Source: Sporosarcina ureae
GTDB lineage: Bacteria; Bacillota; Bacilli; Bacillales_A; Planococcaceae
NCBI RefSeq assembly: GCF_002082015.1
Contig: NZ_CP015109.1
Span: 768,134 to 832,133 of the forward strand
Length of the DNA: 64,000 nt
Direction: 5' to 3'
The notes under the pieces were generated by a model, which saw nothing but the letters and a program-made list of their open reading frames with translations, had not been told where the DNA came from and did no database searches. Position 1 is the stretch's first letter, and each line of letters begins with the position of its first letter. Below are positions 1 through 8,443 of the stretch, in pieces. Made by a program: the position numbers and the translations under genes.

Positions 1-1054
1 CGTATTTAATACGGCTTTCTTCATATAATACAATCACATCTATGCTGTATCGTTCTTTCCGTTCTCTAGTAGATGATGCTTTGACTAATGATTCGATTTC
101 ACATGCAAAACCGATTGCCGGTAATTTCATGCCAAATTCTTCGCTTAATGCATCATAACGCCCACCCATTAGTACCGGCTTTCCAAAGTTCTCTACATAG
201 CCTTGGAAAATGATTCCTGAATAATACCCCATATGATTAATCAAACCGAGATCGATGACGATATGCTTCTTCAAGCCATATAGTTCAACGATATCGCACG
301 TTCGCTGTAAATACTTGATTGCATTTTGCGCCGATTCACTAACCTGTAAGTTTCGTAGTCTTTCAAACACTACTTCAGGTGCACCGTATAATAGAGGTAA
401 TTGCTCAAGTATTTCTTTAATAGAGGGATCTATTGATAATTGCTGTAAGAACGGACCTATTTCCACGACGTTTTTTGCTTGAATCAACGTCTTAAGTTCG
501 GCCGTTTGTTCAGTAGTAATATTAGAGTCCGCAATTAATTCATTGAAGAAACCAGCATAACCAATCTCGATTTTCACATCTGTAAAACCAACGTCTCGTA
601 ATGCATGACATGCAAGCATAATTGTTTCGGCATCTGATGCGGGTGAACTCTTGCAGTAGAACTCGACTCCTGCCTGTGTTTTACCGATTCGTTCATTTTC
701 TTGGAATGTCTGCCTAAATACTTCTTGCACATAATAATAACGCATTTCTTCGGGTAGATTATCATTCAACTGTACGAGTTGCTGTGTCAACGGGATTGTT
801 ACGTCCGGGCGTAATACGAGTACTTCACCGGTATAGTCAATCACCTTGATCATTTCGTTTTGATTGATTGAGGTACGTACATTGGAATACAGATCATATT
901 GTTCGAATGCGGATGTTTTAATACGCTTATAACCGTATGTAGTGAATCGTTTTCCTAATGTGTCGATAATTTTTTCATGCTTTTCATGTTCATTTCCAAG
1001 AATTTCAGAATACAAGATATCTTCTACCGCCTTCCATGCAAATATATACTTCAT
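1..1054 (-). CDS. hisZ: ATP phosphoribosyltransferase regulatory subunit HisZ (C-terminus cut by window edge)
   Basis: The reverse strand is open from an ATG at 1054 to the window edge, giving 351 codons without a stop. The protein is a class II histidyl-tRNA-synthetase-like paralogue. A motif-2-like stretch (YYVQEVFRQ) lies near residues 105-113, and the motif-3-like GGRYDAL followed by FGMKLPAIGFA lies near the end. HisZ lacks tRNA charging and activates the short form of HisG in the first step of histidine synthesis. An in-frame TAG sits 12 bases before the ATG, so this is the earliest ATG, although no good ribosome binding site precedes it. A strong promoter lies at 1082-1110. The divergent hisJ neighbour supports HisZ over a true HisS. 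hisG should lie off the left edge. Confidence 0.85.
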   Translation of the reverse strand, partial: MKYIFAWKAVEDILYSEILGNEHEKHEKIIDTLGKRFTTYGYKRIKTSAFEQYDLYSNVRTSINQNEMIKVIDYTGEVLVLRPDVTIPLTQQLVQLNDNLPEEMRYYYVQEVFRQTFQENERIGKTQAGVEFYCKSSPASDAETIMLACHALRDVGFTDVKIEIGYAGFFNELIADSNITTEQTAELKTLIQAKNVVEIGPFLQQLSIDPSIKEILEQLPLLYGAPEVVFERLRNLQVSESAQNAIKYLQRTCDIVELYGLKKHIVIDLGLINHMGYYSGIIFQGYVENFGKPVLMGGRYDALSEEFGMKLPAIGFACEIESLVKASSTRERKERYSIDVIVLYEESRIKY

Positions 1055-1081
1055 TGCTTTACTACGCTAAAGTTAATTATT

Positions 1082-1110
1082 ACTATAATGGTTATGTAGA
1101 GCATTGTCAA
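1082..1110 (-). promoter_or_regulatory. Sigma-A promoter for hisZ
   Basis: On the reverse strand TTGACA and TATAGT are separated by exactly 17 bases, ending 28 bases before the hisZ ATG. This is a near-consensus vegetative promoter. Confidence 0.7.
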
Positions 1111-1169
1111 CTGTTAGTAGCATCGTTCATCTGCTACAATATGTACTATAGAAAAGGAGATTGGATACT

Positions 1170-1964
1170 ATGTTTGATTATCATATGCACAGCGCTTTTT
1201 CAGCGGATTGTGAAATTCCGATGGAAGAGATGGCCAAAGCTTCTATTGCTAAAGGCCTTACCGAAATTTGCTTCACCGATCACGTCGATTATGAATACCC
1301 AGATGAAACGATTCATTTCGATTTTGACAAACTCGAATATGCACAAAAAATTCTTCAATTGAATGAACAATTTGATGGGCAACTGACCATTAAAAAAGGT
1401 GTTGAAATTGGCTTGCAACCTGACTTATTGCATCTCTATGAAGAATTGATGGACGAGCATGAATTTGATTTCGTCATCTGTTCACTGCACACCGTCGAAA
1501 ATAAGTCCTTACACTATCGCGAGCTATTTGAAGATCGTTCAACAGAGGCTGCCTTTGAGACGTATTATAAGGAGTTATTGTATTGCGTCCAGAATTATAA
1601 GCGTTACAGCGTGCTTGGACATACGGATTTAATTAAACGCTATACTGATCAGCCGCCAGCCAATTTATTTCATGACTATTTAGAAAAGATCTTCAATACT
1701 ATTATACCAGAAGGTAAAGGGATTGAACTGAATACTTCGGGAACTCGCTACGGCTTGCCACATAATATGCCAAGTGAAGACATTTTGCGTTTGTATAAAC
1801 AATGTGGAGGCGAAATCATTACACTTGGTTCAGATGCGCATAGAACGTCAGAAATCGCACATGAGTTCAAAGAATCTATAGAGTTATATCAATCAATCGG
1901 TTTTAACTATTTGGCTACATTTACAGAAGGCCAACCTGAATTCCATAAAATTTCTTCTTTATAA
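1170..1964 (+). CDS. hisJ: Histidinol-phosphatase, PHP family (HisJ/HisK type)
   Basis: This 264-residue PHP-domain metal phosphatase removes phosphate from L-histidinol phosphate in histidine synthesis. Metal-ligand motifs are in order: HMH at residues 5-7, FTDHVDY near 36, SLHTVE near 104, GHTDLIKRY near 150 and GSDAH near 217. I chose the ATG at 1170 over an in-frame TTG at 1161 because the GGAG at 1156-1159 is then 10 bases upstream and the family begins almost directly with HxH. It is divergent from hisZ. A structured repeat starts 11 bases after its stop and probably supplies the terminator. Other PHP-family phosphoesterases remain possible, but the length and hisZ neighbour favour HisJ. 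Confidence 0.85.
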   Translation: MFDYHMHSAFSADCEIPMEEMAKASIAKGLTEICFTDHVDYEYPDETIHFDFDKLEYAQKILQLNEQFDGQLTIKKGVEIGLQPDLLHLYEELMDEHEFDFVICSLHTVENKSLHYRELFEDRSTEAAFETYYKELLYCVQNYKRYSVLGHTDLIKRYTDQPPANLFHDYLEKIFNTIIPEGKGIELNTSGTRYGLPHNMPSEDILRLYKQCGGEIITLGSDAHRTSEIAHEFKESIELYQSIGFNYLATFTEGQPEFHKISSL

Positions 1965-1974
1965 GAGGTATAGA

Positions 1975-2269
1975 AAGAGGCTGGGATATAACTATCTCAC
2001 CCCGTTCCCCTGCACTCCGAAAGGCACGCTTTCCGAGGGGCGTGGCTTGAGCCAAGCGAACAACGTAGGGTTCGCTTTGCCGTATTTCTGTGTACTTTGC
2101 AGAAATTAAGGCACCTGTCCAGGGTCTCAAGACGCACGCTGATCCCTCAGGAGTCGGCCTTTCTCCGTTCCGGTACACTCTGATACTCTAAAAAAATATT
2201 TTCTGATAAGAACAGAAAAAAAGCGTAAAGGATCCCCCCTTACGTTTTTTCTGTTCTGTCCCAACCTCA
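1975..2269 (-). repeat. Structured dispersed repeat, copy 1
   Basis: A ~295-bp segment recurs inverted at 44409-44706 with roughly 95% identity by eye. It is bounded by short inverted ends (GAGGCTGGGA on the left, complement of GAGGTTGGGA on the right). The right arm (about 2207-2258) is a long hairpin of two CAGAA/CGTAAGG-rich arms flanked by T and A runs, as in a terminator. The interior is GC-rich with more small hairpins. It occupies the whole gap between the convergent hisJ and ydcF-like genes. Frames open through it are not conserved as a gene: they simply follow the repeat. Confidence 0.85.
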
Positions 2270-2289
2270 TTTTTATTTTCAATATATCC

Positions 2290-2865
2290 CTATCGTCTGA
2301 ACAACCATGTTTTCAATAAAGCCAAGCGTTCACGAAGTCCTACTTTTGCTTTGACAGATTCAGGAGTCTTCGCTGGAACAACATCAGACTCCCAACCGAG
2401 CTGTCTCGCAAGAAATCTTGCTCTAGCCAAGTGGTAATCGCTACTGATTATGGTCACGCCTTCCACTTCAGGAATCATACTTTGGCTGAATTGTAGATTT
2501 TCATATGTGGAAGTGGATTGATCTTCAAAAACTAACCGTTCCTTTGCAATACCATGTTCTTGTAAATAACGATACATGGCTTCGGCCTCGCTAATGTCCT
2601 CATCTTTTCCTTGCCCACCTGATAGTACAAGCTGTACATGCGGATATTGCGTTGCATACTCTACAGCGCTTTCTAAACGGTAACGTAATGACAGTGAAGG
2701 AATTTCTCCGTTCACTTTGGCGCCTAGAATGATTGCATACTCATATTTGCCATTCGCCTTCATTTGCTGTGCTTTTTTTATTCGATCCCCCGGTAACATC
2801 CAAAACATCCCCAGACCTGTAATGATCAAAACTACCATTATGGCTATACCGCTTAACTTCCGCAT
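2290..2865 (-). CDS. YdcF/SanA-like DUF218 membrane-anchored protein
   Basis: This 191-residue protein has one N-terminal membrane segment (about residues 7-27) followed by a DUF218 domain. Family motifs are AIILGAKV near 45, LVLSGGQG near 80, the acidic run DISEAEAMYRYL near 90, and SSDYHLARARFLARQLG near 141. DUF218 proteins (YdcF, SanA, ElyC) are linked to envelope functions, and some bind nucleotide-like ligands, but the substrate here is unknown. The domain would lie outside the membrane. It reads in the same direction as argG but the strong argG terminator stands between them, so it is likely transcribed on its own. The ribosome site (TTGGGGTG) is weak. Confidence 0.75.
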   Translation of the reverse strand: MRKLSGIAIMVVLIITGLGMFWMLPGDRIKKAQQMKANGKYEYAIILGAKVNGEIPSLSLRYRLESAVEYATQYPHVQLVLSGGQGKDEDISEAEAMYRYLQEHGIAKERLVFEDQSTSTYENLQFSQSMIPEVEGVTIISSDYHLARARFLARQLGWESDVVPAKTPESVKAKVGLRERLALLKTWLFRR

Positions 2866-2915
2866 TCAAACACCCCAACTTTATACATAAGACGGTGATA
2901 CCTAAAATGTAGTTT

Positions 2916-2954
2916 TTAAAAAAGAGCAGCGAAGCTTTTGGCCGCGCTGCTCTT
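2916..2954 (-). terminator. Rho-independent terminator of argG
   Basis: A 10-bp perfect stem (AAGAGCAGCG with CGCTGCTCTT) is followed on the reverse strand by a run of T. Confidence 0.85.
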
Positions 2955-2964
2955 ACTACTCATC

Positions 2965-4176
2965 TTAAGACTGCTTCACAACTTGCTTTTCATTGACCAA
3001 ACTATGCACTTCAGTCGGTAGTCCCCATAGCTTAATGAAACCGACCGCTGCCGCTTGATCGAACTCATCATCAGATGTATAAGTCGCTAATCTCTCATCA
3101 TATAGCGAATTGGGTGATTTACGACCTTCTACTAATGCATGGCCTTTGAATAACTTCACACGAACTGTACCGTTGACATATTGCTGTGTTTCTTTAATAA
3201 ATGCCTCAAGTGCATTACGTAAAGGAGAGAACCAAAGACCGTTATAAATCAATTCACCAAGTTTCTGTGAAATTATCGGCTTAAAATGTGCTAATTCTTT
3301 TACAAGTGTTAAATCTTCAAGTTCCTTATGTGCTTTCAACAACGTGATGGCTCCTGGCGCTTCATATACTTCACGAGATTTGATGCCGACTAAACGATTT
3401 TCTACGTGATCGATACGGCCGATTCCATGTTTACCAGCCACTTCATTCAACTTGGTGATCAGTTCACTTAATATATAGTTTTCTCCATCAATTGTAACTG
3501 GAACACCTTGTTCAAAGCCAATTTCGATAATATCAGCAGTGTCGGGTGCATTTTCAATAGAAACTGTTAAACCAAATGCATCTTCTGGAGGTGTTGCCCA
3601 CGGGTCCTCTAGAATTCCGCATTCGTTTGCACGCCCCCACAAGTTTTGGTCCACCGAGTATGGATTATCCAAATCAATCGGAATGGGAATATTATGTTCT
3701 TGTGCATAATGAATTTCCTCTTCACGTGACCAGCTCCATGAACGCACTGGCGCTACGACTTCAAGCGATGGATCCAGTGACTTGATTGCTACTTCAAAAC
3801 GTACTTGGTCATTTCCTTTTCCAGTGCATCCATGAGCCACTGCTGTTGCTTGCTCCTGATGCGCAATTTCCACCAACTTTTTAGAGATAAGCGGACGGGA
3901 TAGGGCAGAGACTAATGGATATTTATTCTCATAATATGTTTGAGCTTGCAATGAAAGAAGGACGAAATCTTGTGCGAATTCTTCACGCGCATCGATAACA
4001 TAGCTGCTGACTGCGCCAACTGTAAGAGCTTTTTCTTTAATGAAGTCGAGATCTTTTCCTTCGCCGACATCTAAGCAAACTGCTACTACACTATATCCTT
4101 GATCCGTTAACCACTGAATCGCAACTGATGTGTCTAAACCGCCTGAGTAGGCTAAAACGACTTTTTTCTTTTCCAT
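2965..4176 (-). CDS. argG: Argininosuccinate synthase
   Basis: ArgG joins citrulline and aspartate using ATP to make argininosuccinate, the penultimate step of arginine synthesis. The 403 residues match the usual length. The N-type ATP pyrophosphatase loop SGGLDTS is at residues 11-17, and [13 protein letters not shown] and the WGRANECG region follow. The ATG at 4176 is preceded by AAAGGGGA at good spacing; a longer in-frame opening to 4218 lacks a ribosome site. Unlike the argGH operon of Bacillus subtilis, argH is 50 kb away at 53083. Two ArgR-box candidates at 4204-4237 overlap the probable -10 region, so repression by arginine is likely. Confidence 0.97.
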   Translation of the reverse strand: MEKKKVVLAYSGGLDTSVAIQWLTDQGYSVVAVCLDVGEGKDLDFIKEKALTVGAVSSYVIDAREEFAQDFVLLSLQAQTYYENKYPLVSALSRPLISKKLVEIAHQEQATAVAHGCTGKGNDQVRFEVAIKSLDPSLEVVAPVRSWSWSREEEIHYAQEHNIPIPIDLDNPYSVDQNLWGRANECGILEDPWATPPEDAFGLTVSIENAPDTADIIEIGFEQGVPVTIDGENYILSELITKLNEVAGKHGIGRIDHVENRLVGIKSREVYEAPGAITLLKAHKELEDLTLVKELAHFKPIISQKLGELIYNGLWFSPLRNALEAFIKETQQYVNGTVRVKLFKGHALVEGRKSPNSLYDERLATYTSDDEFDQAAAVGFIKLWGLPTEVHSLVNEKQVVKQS

Positions 4177-4203
4177 GGGTAAATCCCCTTTCATGCTAAA
4201 GCG

Positions 4204-4237
4204 TGTATGTTTATTCAATTAACTGTATTTTTATAAT
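4204..4237 (-). promoter_or_regulatory. Tandem ArgR (ARG) boxes upstream of argG
   Basis: TGTATGTTTATTCA at 4204-4217 and TGTATTTTTATAAT at 4224-4237 match the ARG-box pattern TGNATWWWWATNCA with one and two mismatches, centres 20 bp apart. A reverse-strand promoter (TTGCGT at 4260-4255, TATTAT at 4238-4233, 16-base spacer) overlaps the distal box. The argC region has the same spacing. The operator role is inferred. Confidence 0.6.
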
Positions 4238-4271
4238 AACATATTTTATTTTAAACGCAATAGGACAGCAC

Positions 4272-4310
4272 AAAAAAACAGACACATTATGTAAAAAAAT
4301 GTGTCTGTTT
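4272..4310 (-). terminator. Terminator after gdhA
   Basis: An 11-bp stem (ACAGACACATT with AATGTGTCTGT) is followed by seven T on the reverse strand, just past the gdhA stop. Confidence 0.85.
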
Positions 4311-4318
4311 TATATCAC

Positions 4319-5701
4319 TTATCTAATTCCGTGGGCTACCATCGCATCGGCTACTCTCAGGAAACCTGCTACGTTAGCACCCATTACTAGATTGCCCGGT
4401 TTACCGTAATCCGTTGCTGCATTACTGCAATCTTTATAAATATTCTGCATAACCTCTTTCAAATGCATATCTACCTGTTCTTCTGACCATGATAGACGCT
4501 GGCTGTTCTGTGACATTTCCATAGCGGAAACAGCTACGCCACCCGCATTGGCAGCTTTGGCTGGTGCGAATAACACGTTGTGTTCTTGGAAAATGACAAT
4601 TGCTTCAATTGTACATGGCATATTTGCGCCTTCACCAACTGCTTTAACTCCATTAGCGATTAGCATATGGGCAGCAATTTCATCGATTTCATTTTGCGTA
4701 GCGCATGGAAGTGCAATATCACATGGAATGGACCAGATTTCCGTACAATTTGCATGATACTCTGCATCAAGATGTTCTTTCGTATATTCCCAAATACGTT
4801 TATTGCCGTACTCTTTTAGTTCTTTCACTAATTCAAGATCAATTCCATTCTTGTCATAGATATAGCCATCAGAATCACTACATGCCACAACCTTTGCTCC
4901 AAGTTGCATAGCTTTCTCCATTGCATACGTTGAAACATTACCTGAACCTGAAACTACGACAGTTTGACCTTCCAATGAAAGCTTGTTTTCTTTCAGCATC
5001 TCATCAACAAAGTACACTGTTCCGTAACCAGTTGCTTCCTTACGACCGAGGCTTCCGCCATGGTCAGGGTTTTTGCCTGTTAAAATACCTGCTTCATAGC
5101 CACCTTTAATACGGTTGTATTGACCAAATAGATAGCCGATTTCACGTTTACCGACGCCAATATCACCTGCCGGTACGTCAATGTCTGGTCCGATATGTCT
5201 GCTAAGCTCAGTCATAAAGCTTTGCGTAAAGCGCATAATTTCACGATCAGACTTACCCTTTGGATCGAAATCTGATCCGCCTTTACCTGCTCCAATTGGC
5301 TGTCCTGTTAAAGCGTTTTTGAAGATTTGCTCAAATGCGAGAAACTTCATAATACTATTATTAACCGATGGGTGGAAACGAAGTCCTCCCTTATAAGGTC
5401 CGAGATCACTATTGAACTGAACTCGGTAACCTCTATTTACTTGCACTTTCCCTTTATCATCTTCCCACGCTACACGGAAAGAAATAATTCGTTCCGGCTC
5501 TGTGATTCGCTCAAGAATTCCGTTTTCCATAAATTCGGGATGCTTAGCAAATACAGGACGGAGGGAATCAAAAATCTCTCTTGTCGCTTGTAGAAATTCC
5601 TTCTCATCTGGATTCCTTTTTTTCACCAATTCATATACGTTGTGAACGTAATCATTTGCTCGCTTGCGATTATTATATTCTACCTCATCAACCTTTGTCA
5701 T
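4319..5701 (-). CDS. gdhA: NADP-type glutamate dehydrogenase (hexameric, GdhA family)
   Basis: This enzyme makes glutamate from 2-oxoglutarate and ammonium (or the reverse). At 460 residues it belongs to the ~450-residue GdhA class rather than the ~425-residue catabolic RocG/GudB class. Visible motifs are KGGLRFHPSVN, the glycine-rich PIGAGKGGSDFDPKG with the catalytic lysine, DVPAGDIGVG with the catalytic aspartate, and the nucleotide fold VVVSGSGNVS near 240. I chose the ATG at 5701, 10 bases after AAAGGG; an in-frame TTG at 5707 is too close. The assignment as biosynthetic and NADP-using comes from family length and is inference. It is monocistronic, with its own terminator and a long leader. 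Confidence 0.93.
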   Translation of the reverse strand: MTKVDEVEYNNRKRANDYVHNVYELVKKRNPDEKEFLQATREIFDSLRPVFAKHPEFMENGILERITEPERIISFRVAWEDDKGKVQVNRGYRVQFNSDLGPYKGGLRFHPSVNNSIMKFLAFEQIFKNALTGQPIGAGKGGSDFDPKGKSDREIMRFTQSFMTELSRHIGPDIDVPAGDIGVGKREIGYLFGQYNRIKGGYEAGILTGKNPDHGGSLGRKEATGYGTVYFVDEMLKENKLSLEGQTVVVSGSGNVSTYAMEKAMQLGAKVVACSDSDGYIYDKNGIDLELVKELKEYGNKRIWEYTKEHLDAEYHANCTEIWSIPCDIALPCATQNEIDEIAAHMLIANGVKAVGEGANMPCTIEAIVIFQEHNVLFAPAKAANAGGVAVSAMEMSQNSQRLSWSEEQVDMHLKEVMQNIYKDCSNAATDYGKPGNLVMGANVAGFLRVADAMVAHGIR

Positions 5702-6081
5702 CTGCAATCATCCCTTTCCTAGTGGCTAATAAAAAATTGTCGACTGACTAGTCGCTCATTTACTCAGTGACTATGATTTCAAAATACTTGTATGATAAAA
5801 GAGTAAATTCTACTAATATGAATTGAATTTTAATTGTTCGAAATATTTCTTTGTATTCCAATATTATCACTGAAAAGATAGCAAGTTACAAGATTTTTTT
5901 AGAATATCTGTGTTTTGACTTAATTTTTGTGTCAATTTTATGTACTATCTTAAACTTTTGCATTTACTTTCAACTGAATTAATAGTATTATTAAACTATT
6001 CAAACGAACTATGTGAAGTTCTAAATGTAAGCGCATACACATACTAGTGAGAACAATACGAAAAGAAAGAGGCGAAGCACC
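5702..6081. other. Divergent intergenic region gdhA / small membrane peptide
   Basis: These 380 AT-rich bases hold the upstream regions of gdhA and of the 47-codon gene at 6082. A catabolite-response-like site lies at 6026-6039, and an inverted motif (GACTGACTAGTCGC, about 5741-5754) lies near gdhA. No further gene or folded RNA was recognised. Confidence 0.5.
6026..6039. promoter_or_regulatory. Candidate CcpA cre site
   Basis: TGTAAGCGCATACA fits the catabolite response element pattern (TGNAANCGNWNNCA). It lies 43 bases before the ATG of the 47-codon gene. One short match only; function inferred. Confidence 0.4.
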
Positions 6082-6225
6082 ATGACAAAGAAAACATGTA
6101 CTTTTCGATCAATACTAGGAGCGAACTTACTCCTCATCATGACTTTTGCTTTCCTACCTGCTTTACTCGTAAATCCAGATATGGAAATGTTCCAAAGTGC
6201 TATGAAACTATTAAATAACGAGTGA
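6082..6225 (+). CDS. Small single-pass membrane protein (47 aa)
   Basis: A 47-codon gene starts at an ATG with AAAGAGGCG nine bases upstream. The product has a short basic N-terminus (MTKKTCTFR), one hydrophobic segment from about residue 10 to 30 (LGANLLLIMTFAFLPALLV) and a short polar tail. I do not recognise the family. The good ribosome site, the clean membrane-protein profile, the cre-like site upstream and the hairpin right after the stop all support a real gene. An opposite-strand reading frame here (6021-6233) lacks these signals. The product would sit in the cytoplasmic membrane; its function is unknown. Confidence 0.65.
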   Translation: MTKKTCTFRSILGANLLLIMTFAFLPALLVNPDMEMFQSAMKLLNNE

Positions 6226-6239
6226 GAACTCATATGACA

Positions 6240-6270
6240 GAGCCTTTCCTATTATTTAAGGAAAGGCTCC
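6240..6270. terminator. Hairpin between convergent genes
   Basis: An 11-bp perfect stem (GAGCCTTTCCT with AGGAAAGGCTC) lies between the 47-codon gene and the yaaH-like gene. It can serve both strands, though T runs are short. Confidence 0.6.
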
Positions 6271-6275
6271 TATAT

Positions 6276-7559
6276 TTACCGCTTACGAATTGTAAATCGA
6301 TCTTCTAATAACAGCCAGTTTTGCGGGAATGCAAGGCCGAGTTTCCAATACATAATCCCTCGCAATTTAAATTTCTTCAGCAAGTCAAACTTCTCGTTTA
6401 TGCTTCGGGCATCTTCAAACCACACTTCATGTTCAGTTCCAGTTTCGTCGTAATACGTATAATGTGGCGCTTGAGATAGCGCGTCGTATTCAATAGCAGC
6501 ATTCTGTTCGATTGCCAGATTAGTCGCCATTCGTGGACTTAACGCTCTTGCAGCTTTACTATCCGATTGACCAAATGGAGCTGTCCAATCATAGCCGTAT
6601 AAGTTCTGACCTAAAAATACTTTTTCGTTTGGAATTTGACTTACTGCATATTCCACTACTTTCGTAACTGGTCCTATTGGGCTCACAGCTTGTGGTGCAC
6701 TATACGTATATCCCCATTCATATGTCATTAATACAACAAAATCTGCAACTTCTCCATGCACTTTATAATCATGGGCACCATAAATACCTGTCGTCACTTC
6801 CCCAGCTTTTGGAGCAAGTGCTGTAGAAATCGTAAGGCCTGCTTTATGAATTTGATCACGTGCATTACGTAATAATTGATTGTATAATTCTCGATCTTCA
6901 GGGAATAACAACTCAAAATCGAAGTGAATATCACTATAGCCGATTTCTTTTGCTGTTTCAATGGCACTTTGTATCATTTTGTTTTGTGCAACCTGATCAG
7001 TGAAAATCACGTGTGCCAATTCCGCACTGAATGAATAGTTTTCTAAATTGGTCAGCACTAATATATTTTTAGCACCAGCGTTATTTGCAATAGTCGGAAT
7101 ATCTGCGAGAGCAGGTGCTTTGAGTGATCCATCACGTTGTACTTCATAACTAAACATTGCGAGATACGTAAGACCATTCACACGTTCACGAACTTCCGTC
7201 AACATATCTTGACTGACCGGATTACGCGGTTCTACATATAATAATGAGTCAATGATTGTTTTCACTTCTTGTGGAATATACAAACGCTGACCGATTATTA
7301 ACCTTCTGGTGGGGTTAATTGCATTAATTTCTGCCAAGCGCGCAACTGTTAGACCATATCTTTGCGCAATGGTAAATAGACTATCTCCAGGTCGCACCCA
7401 GTAATAAGAACCTATTATTGGAATGACAAGCGCTTGTCCTACAGCGAGTCGTATCTCGCTTTCCAATTCATTAACTTCTGCTATTTGATCGTATGGAACA
7501 CCGTAAATATTACCAATTTCATATAAACTCTCACCTTGCGAAACTATATGAATCTGCAT
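6276..7559 (-). CDS. Spore-type glycoside hydrolase with two LysM domains (YaaH/SleL family)
   Basis: The 427-residue protein has two LysM peptidoglycan-binding repeats (residues 1-46 and 51-95, both ending in LVIP/LYIP-type motifs) and then a GH18 domain. Its length equals that of Bacillus YaaH. The GH18 acid motif DIHFDFELLFPED lies near residue 208 and supplies the catalytic glutamate. YaaH/SleL enzymes are N-acetylglucosaminidases acting on spore cortex fragments during germination and localise to the spore coat. There is no signal peptide, which is normal for a coat-deposited enzyme. Its position beside a CotF-domain gene fits a spore role. Expression probably depends on a mother-cell sigma factor, but no promoter was identified. 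Confidence 0.9.
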   Translation of the reverse strand: MQIHIVSQGESLYEIGNIYGVPYDQIAEVNELESEIRLAVGQALVIPIIGSYYWVRPGDSLFTIAQRYGLTVARLAEINAINPTRRLIIGQRLYIPQEVKTIIDSLLYVEPRNPVSQDMLTEVRERVNGLTYLAMFSYEVQRDGSLKAPALADIPTIANNAGAKNILVLTNLENYSFSAELAHVIFTDQVAQNKMIQSAIETAKEIGYSDIHFDFELLFPEDRELYNQLLRNARDQIHKAGLTISTALAPKAGEVTTGIYGAHDYKVHGEVADFVVLMTYEWGYTYSAPQAVSPIGPVTKVVEYAVSQIPNEKVFLGQNLYGYDWTAPFGQSDSKAARALSPRMATNLAIEQNAAIEYDALSQAPHYTYYDETGTEHEVWFEDARSINEKFDLLKKFKLRGIMYWKLGLAFPQNWLLLEDRFTIRKR

Positions 7560-7712
7560 GTATCCCCACTACCCTTCTTGAGTTCTATCCATATGATATG
7601 ATGGCGCGTTACAAACTATGCATGGTTCATAAATACAATTTCTCTTGCATAAAATTTTGGCCACTTCGCATACTACTCTCGATGTACAAGACAATTAAAG
7701 GAGGAAATATAT

Positions 7713-8342
7713 TTGACAAATCAATTTGATACATCTCAAAACATGCAAGGCGGACAAGTTCCCCCATCGTTAAATCACGGTGGACATGAGTTATTTGATG
7801 TGAAAGAAGTGCTTAGTGCGGCGCTTGGTGCATTGAATCAATCGGTGATTTTACGACCACATGTCCAGGATCCAGAACTTCTGGATATCCTTGACCGACA
7901 ATACCGATTTATGCTGGATGAATACAATATCATTGTCCAAAGTTTCAAGACAGGGAAAGATCCTTCTCATCCTACACAGCGTTATCAAATGAAAGCTAGC
8001 AGTGACTTCATTTACGGTATGAAAGCAAAGGCACCATCTAAACCTATTCAATCTACAGGTGAAATCAACGATGAGATCATCTCTGGCTTTTTGCTAGGTG
8101 CTGCAAAAGAAAGCGCTACAGGCAAAACAGCTGCTTCATTGGAAGTATGTAACCCAGTCGTTCGCCGTGTAATGGCTGATTCTGTGCCCAACTGCATAGA
8201 AATGGCATACGAATTGTCAATTTACCAAAACAAACATCATTATTACCAAGTACCACAATTAAACGATCAAGATATGAATATGTTGCTTAATTCATTTGCA
8301 CCTTCACAAGGTCAACCTGGTATGCCGAATAATCTTCAATAA
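7713..8342 (+). CDS. CotF-domain spore coat protein (YhcQ-like)
   Basis: This 209-residue product carries a CotF/ferritin-like coat domain over roughly residues 25-190. Recognisable stretches are FDVKEVLSAALGALNQ, a DRQYRFMLDEYN helix, and NKHHYYQVPQ near the C-terminus. The start is TTG at 7713, with AAAGGAGG eight bases upstream; no ATG fits. Such proteins are structural components of the spore coat or inner spore in Bacillales. Both ends are Gln/Asn/Pro/Gly-rich and probably disordered. It is divergent from the yaaH-like gene and closed by a strong terminator. Confidence 0.8.
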   Translation: MTNQFDTSQNMQGGQVPPSLNHGGHELFDVKEVLSAALGALNQSVILRPHVQDPELLDILDRQYRFMLDEYNIIVQSFKTGKDPSHPTQRYQMKASSDFIYGMKAKAPSKPIQSTGEINDEIISGFLLGAAKESATGKTAASLEVCNPVVRRVMADSVPNCIEMAYELSIYQNKHHYYQVPQLNDQDMNMLLNSFAPSQGQPGMPNNLQ

Positions 8343-8352
8343 TTCTAAATTC

Positions 8353-8385
8353 AAGCAGATGGATTTTTATCCATCTGCTTTTTTG
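8353..8385 (+). terminator. Terminator after CotF-domain gene
   Basis: An 11-bp stem (AAGCAGATGGA with TCCATCTGCTT) is followed by a T run. Confidence 0.9.
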
Positions 8386-8443
8386 CTTTTACACTCGTTA
8401 TATTTGTATACTATACAGAGGAATACAATAAAGGAGTGTCTCT

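Noticed and set aside
1161-1169. TTG start three codons upstream for hisJ
   Set aside because: It directly abuts the ribosome binding site, leaving no spacing; the ATG at 1170 is ideally placed.
1921-2178. Open frame of 85 codons across repeat copy 1 with a near-identical counterpart at 44502-44810
   Set aside because: The similarity follows from the DNA repeat. The two frames end differently once outside the repeat, there is no good ribosome site, and they oppose real neighbours.
6021-6233. Reverse-strand frame of 70 codons opposite the 47-codon gene
   Set aside because: No ribosome site. The forward frame has a good site, a membrane helix and a following hairpin.
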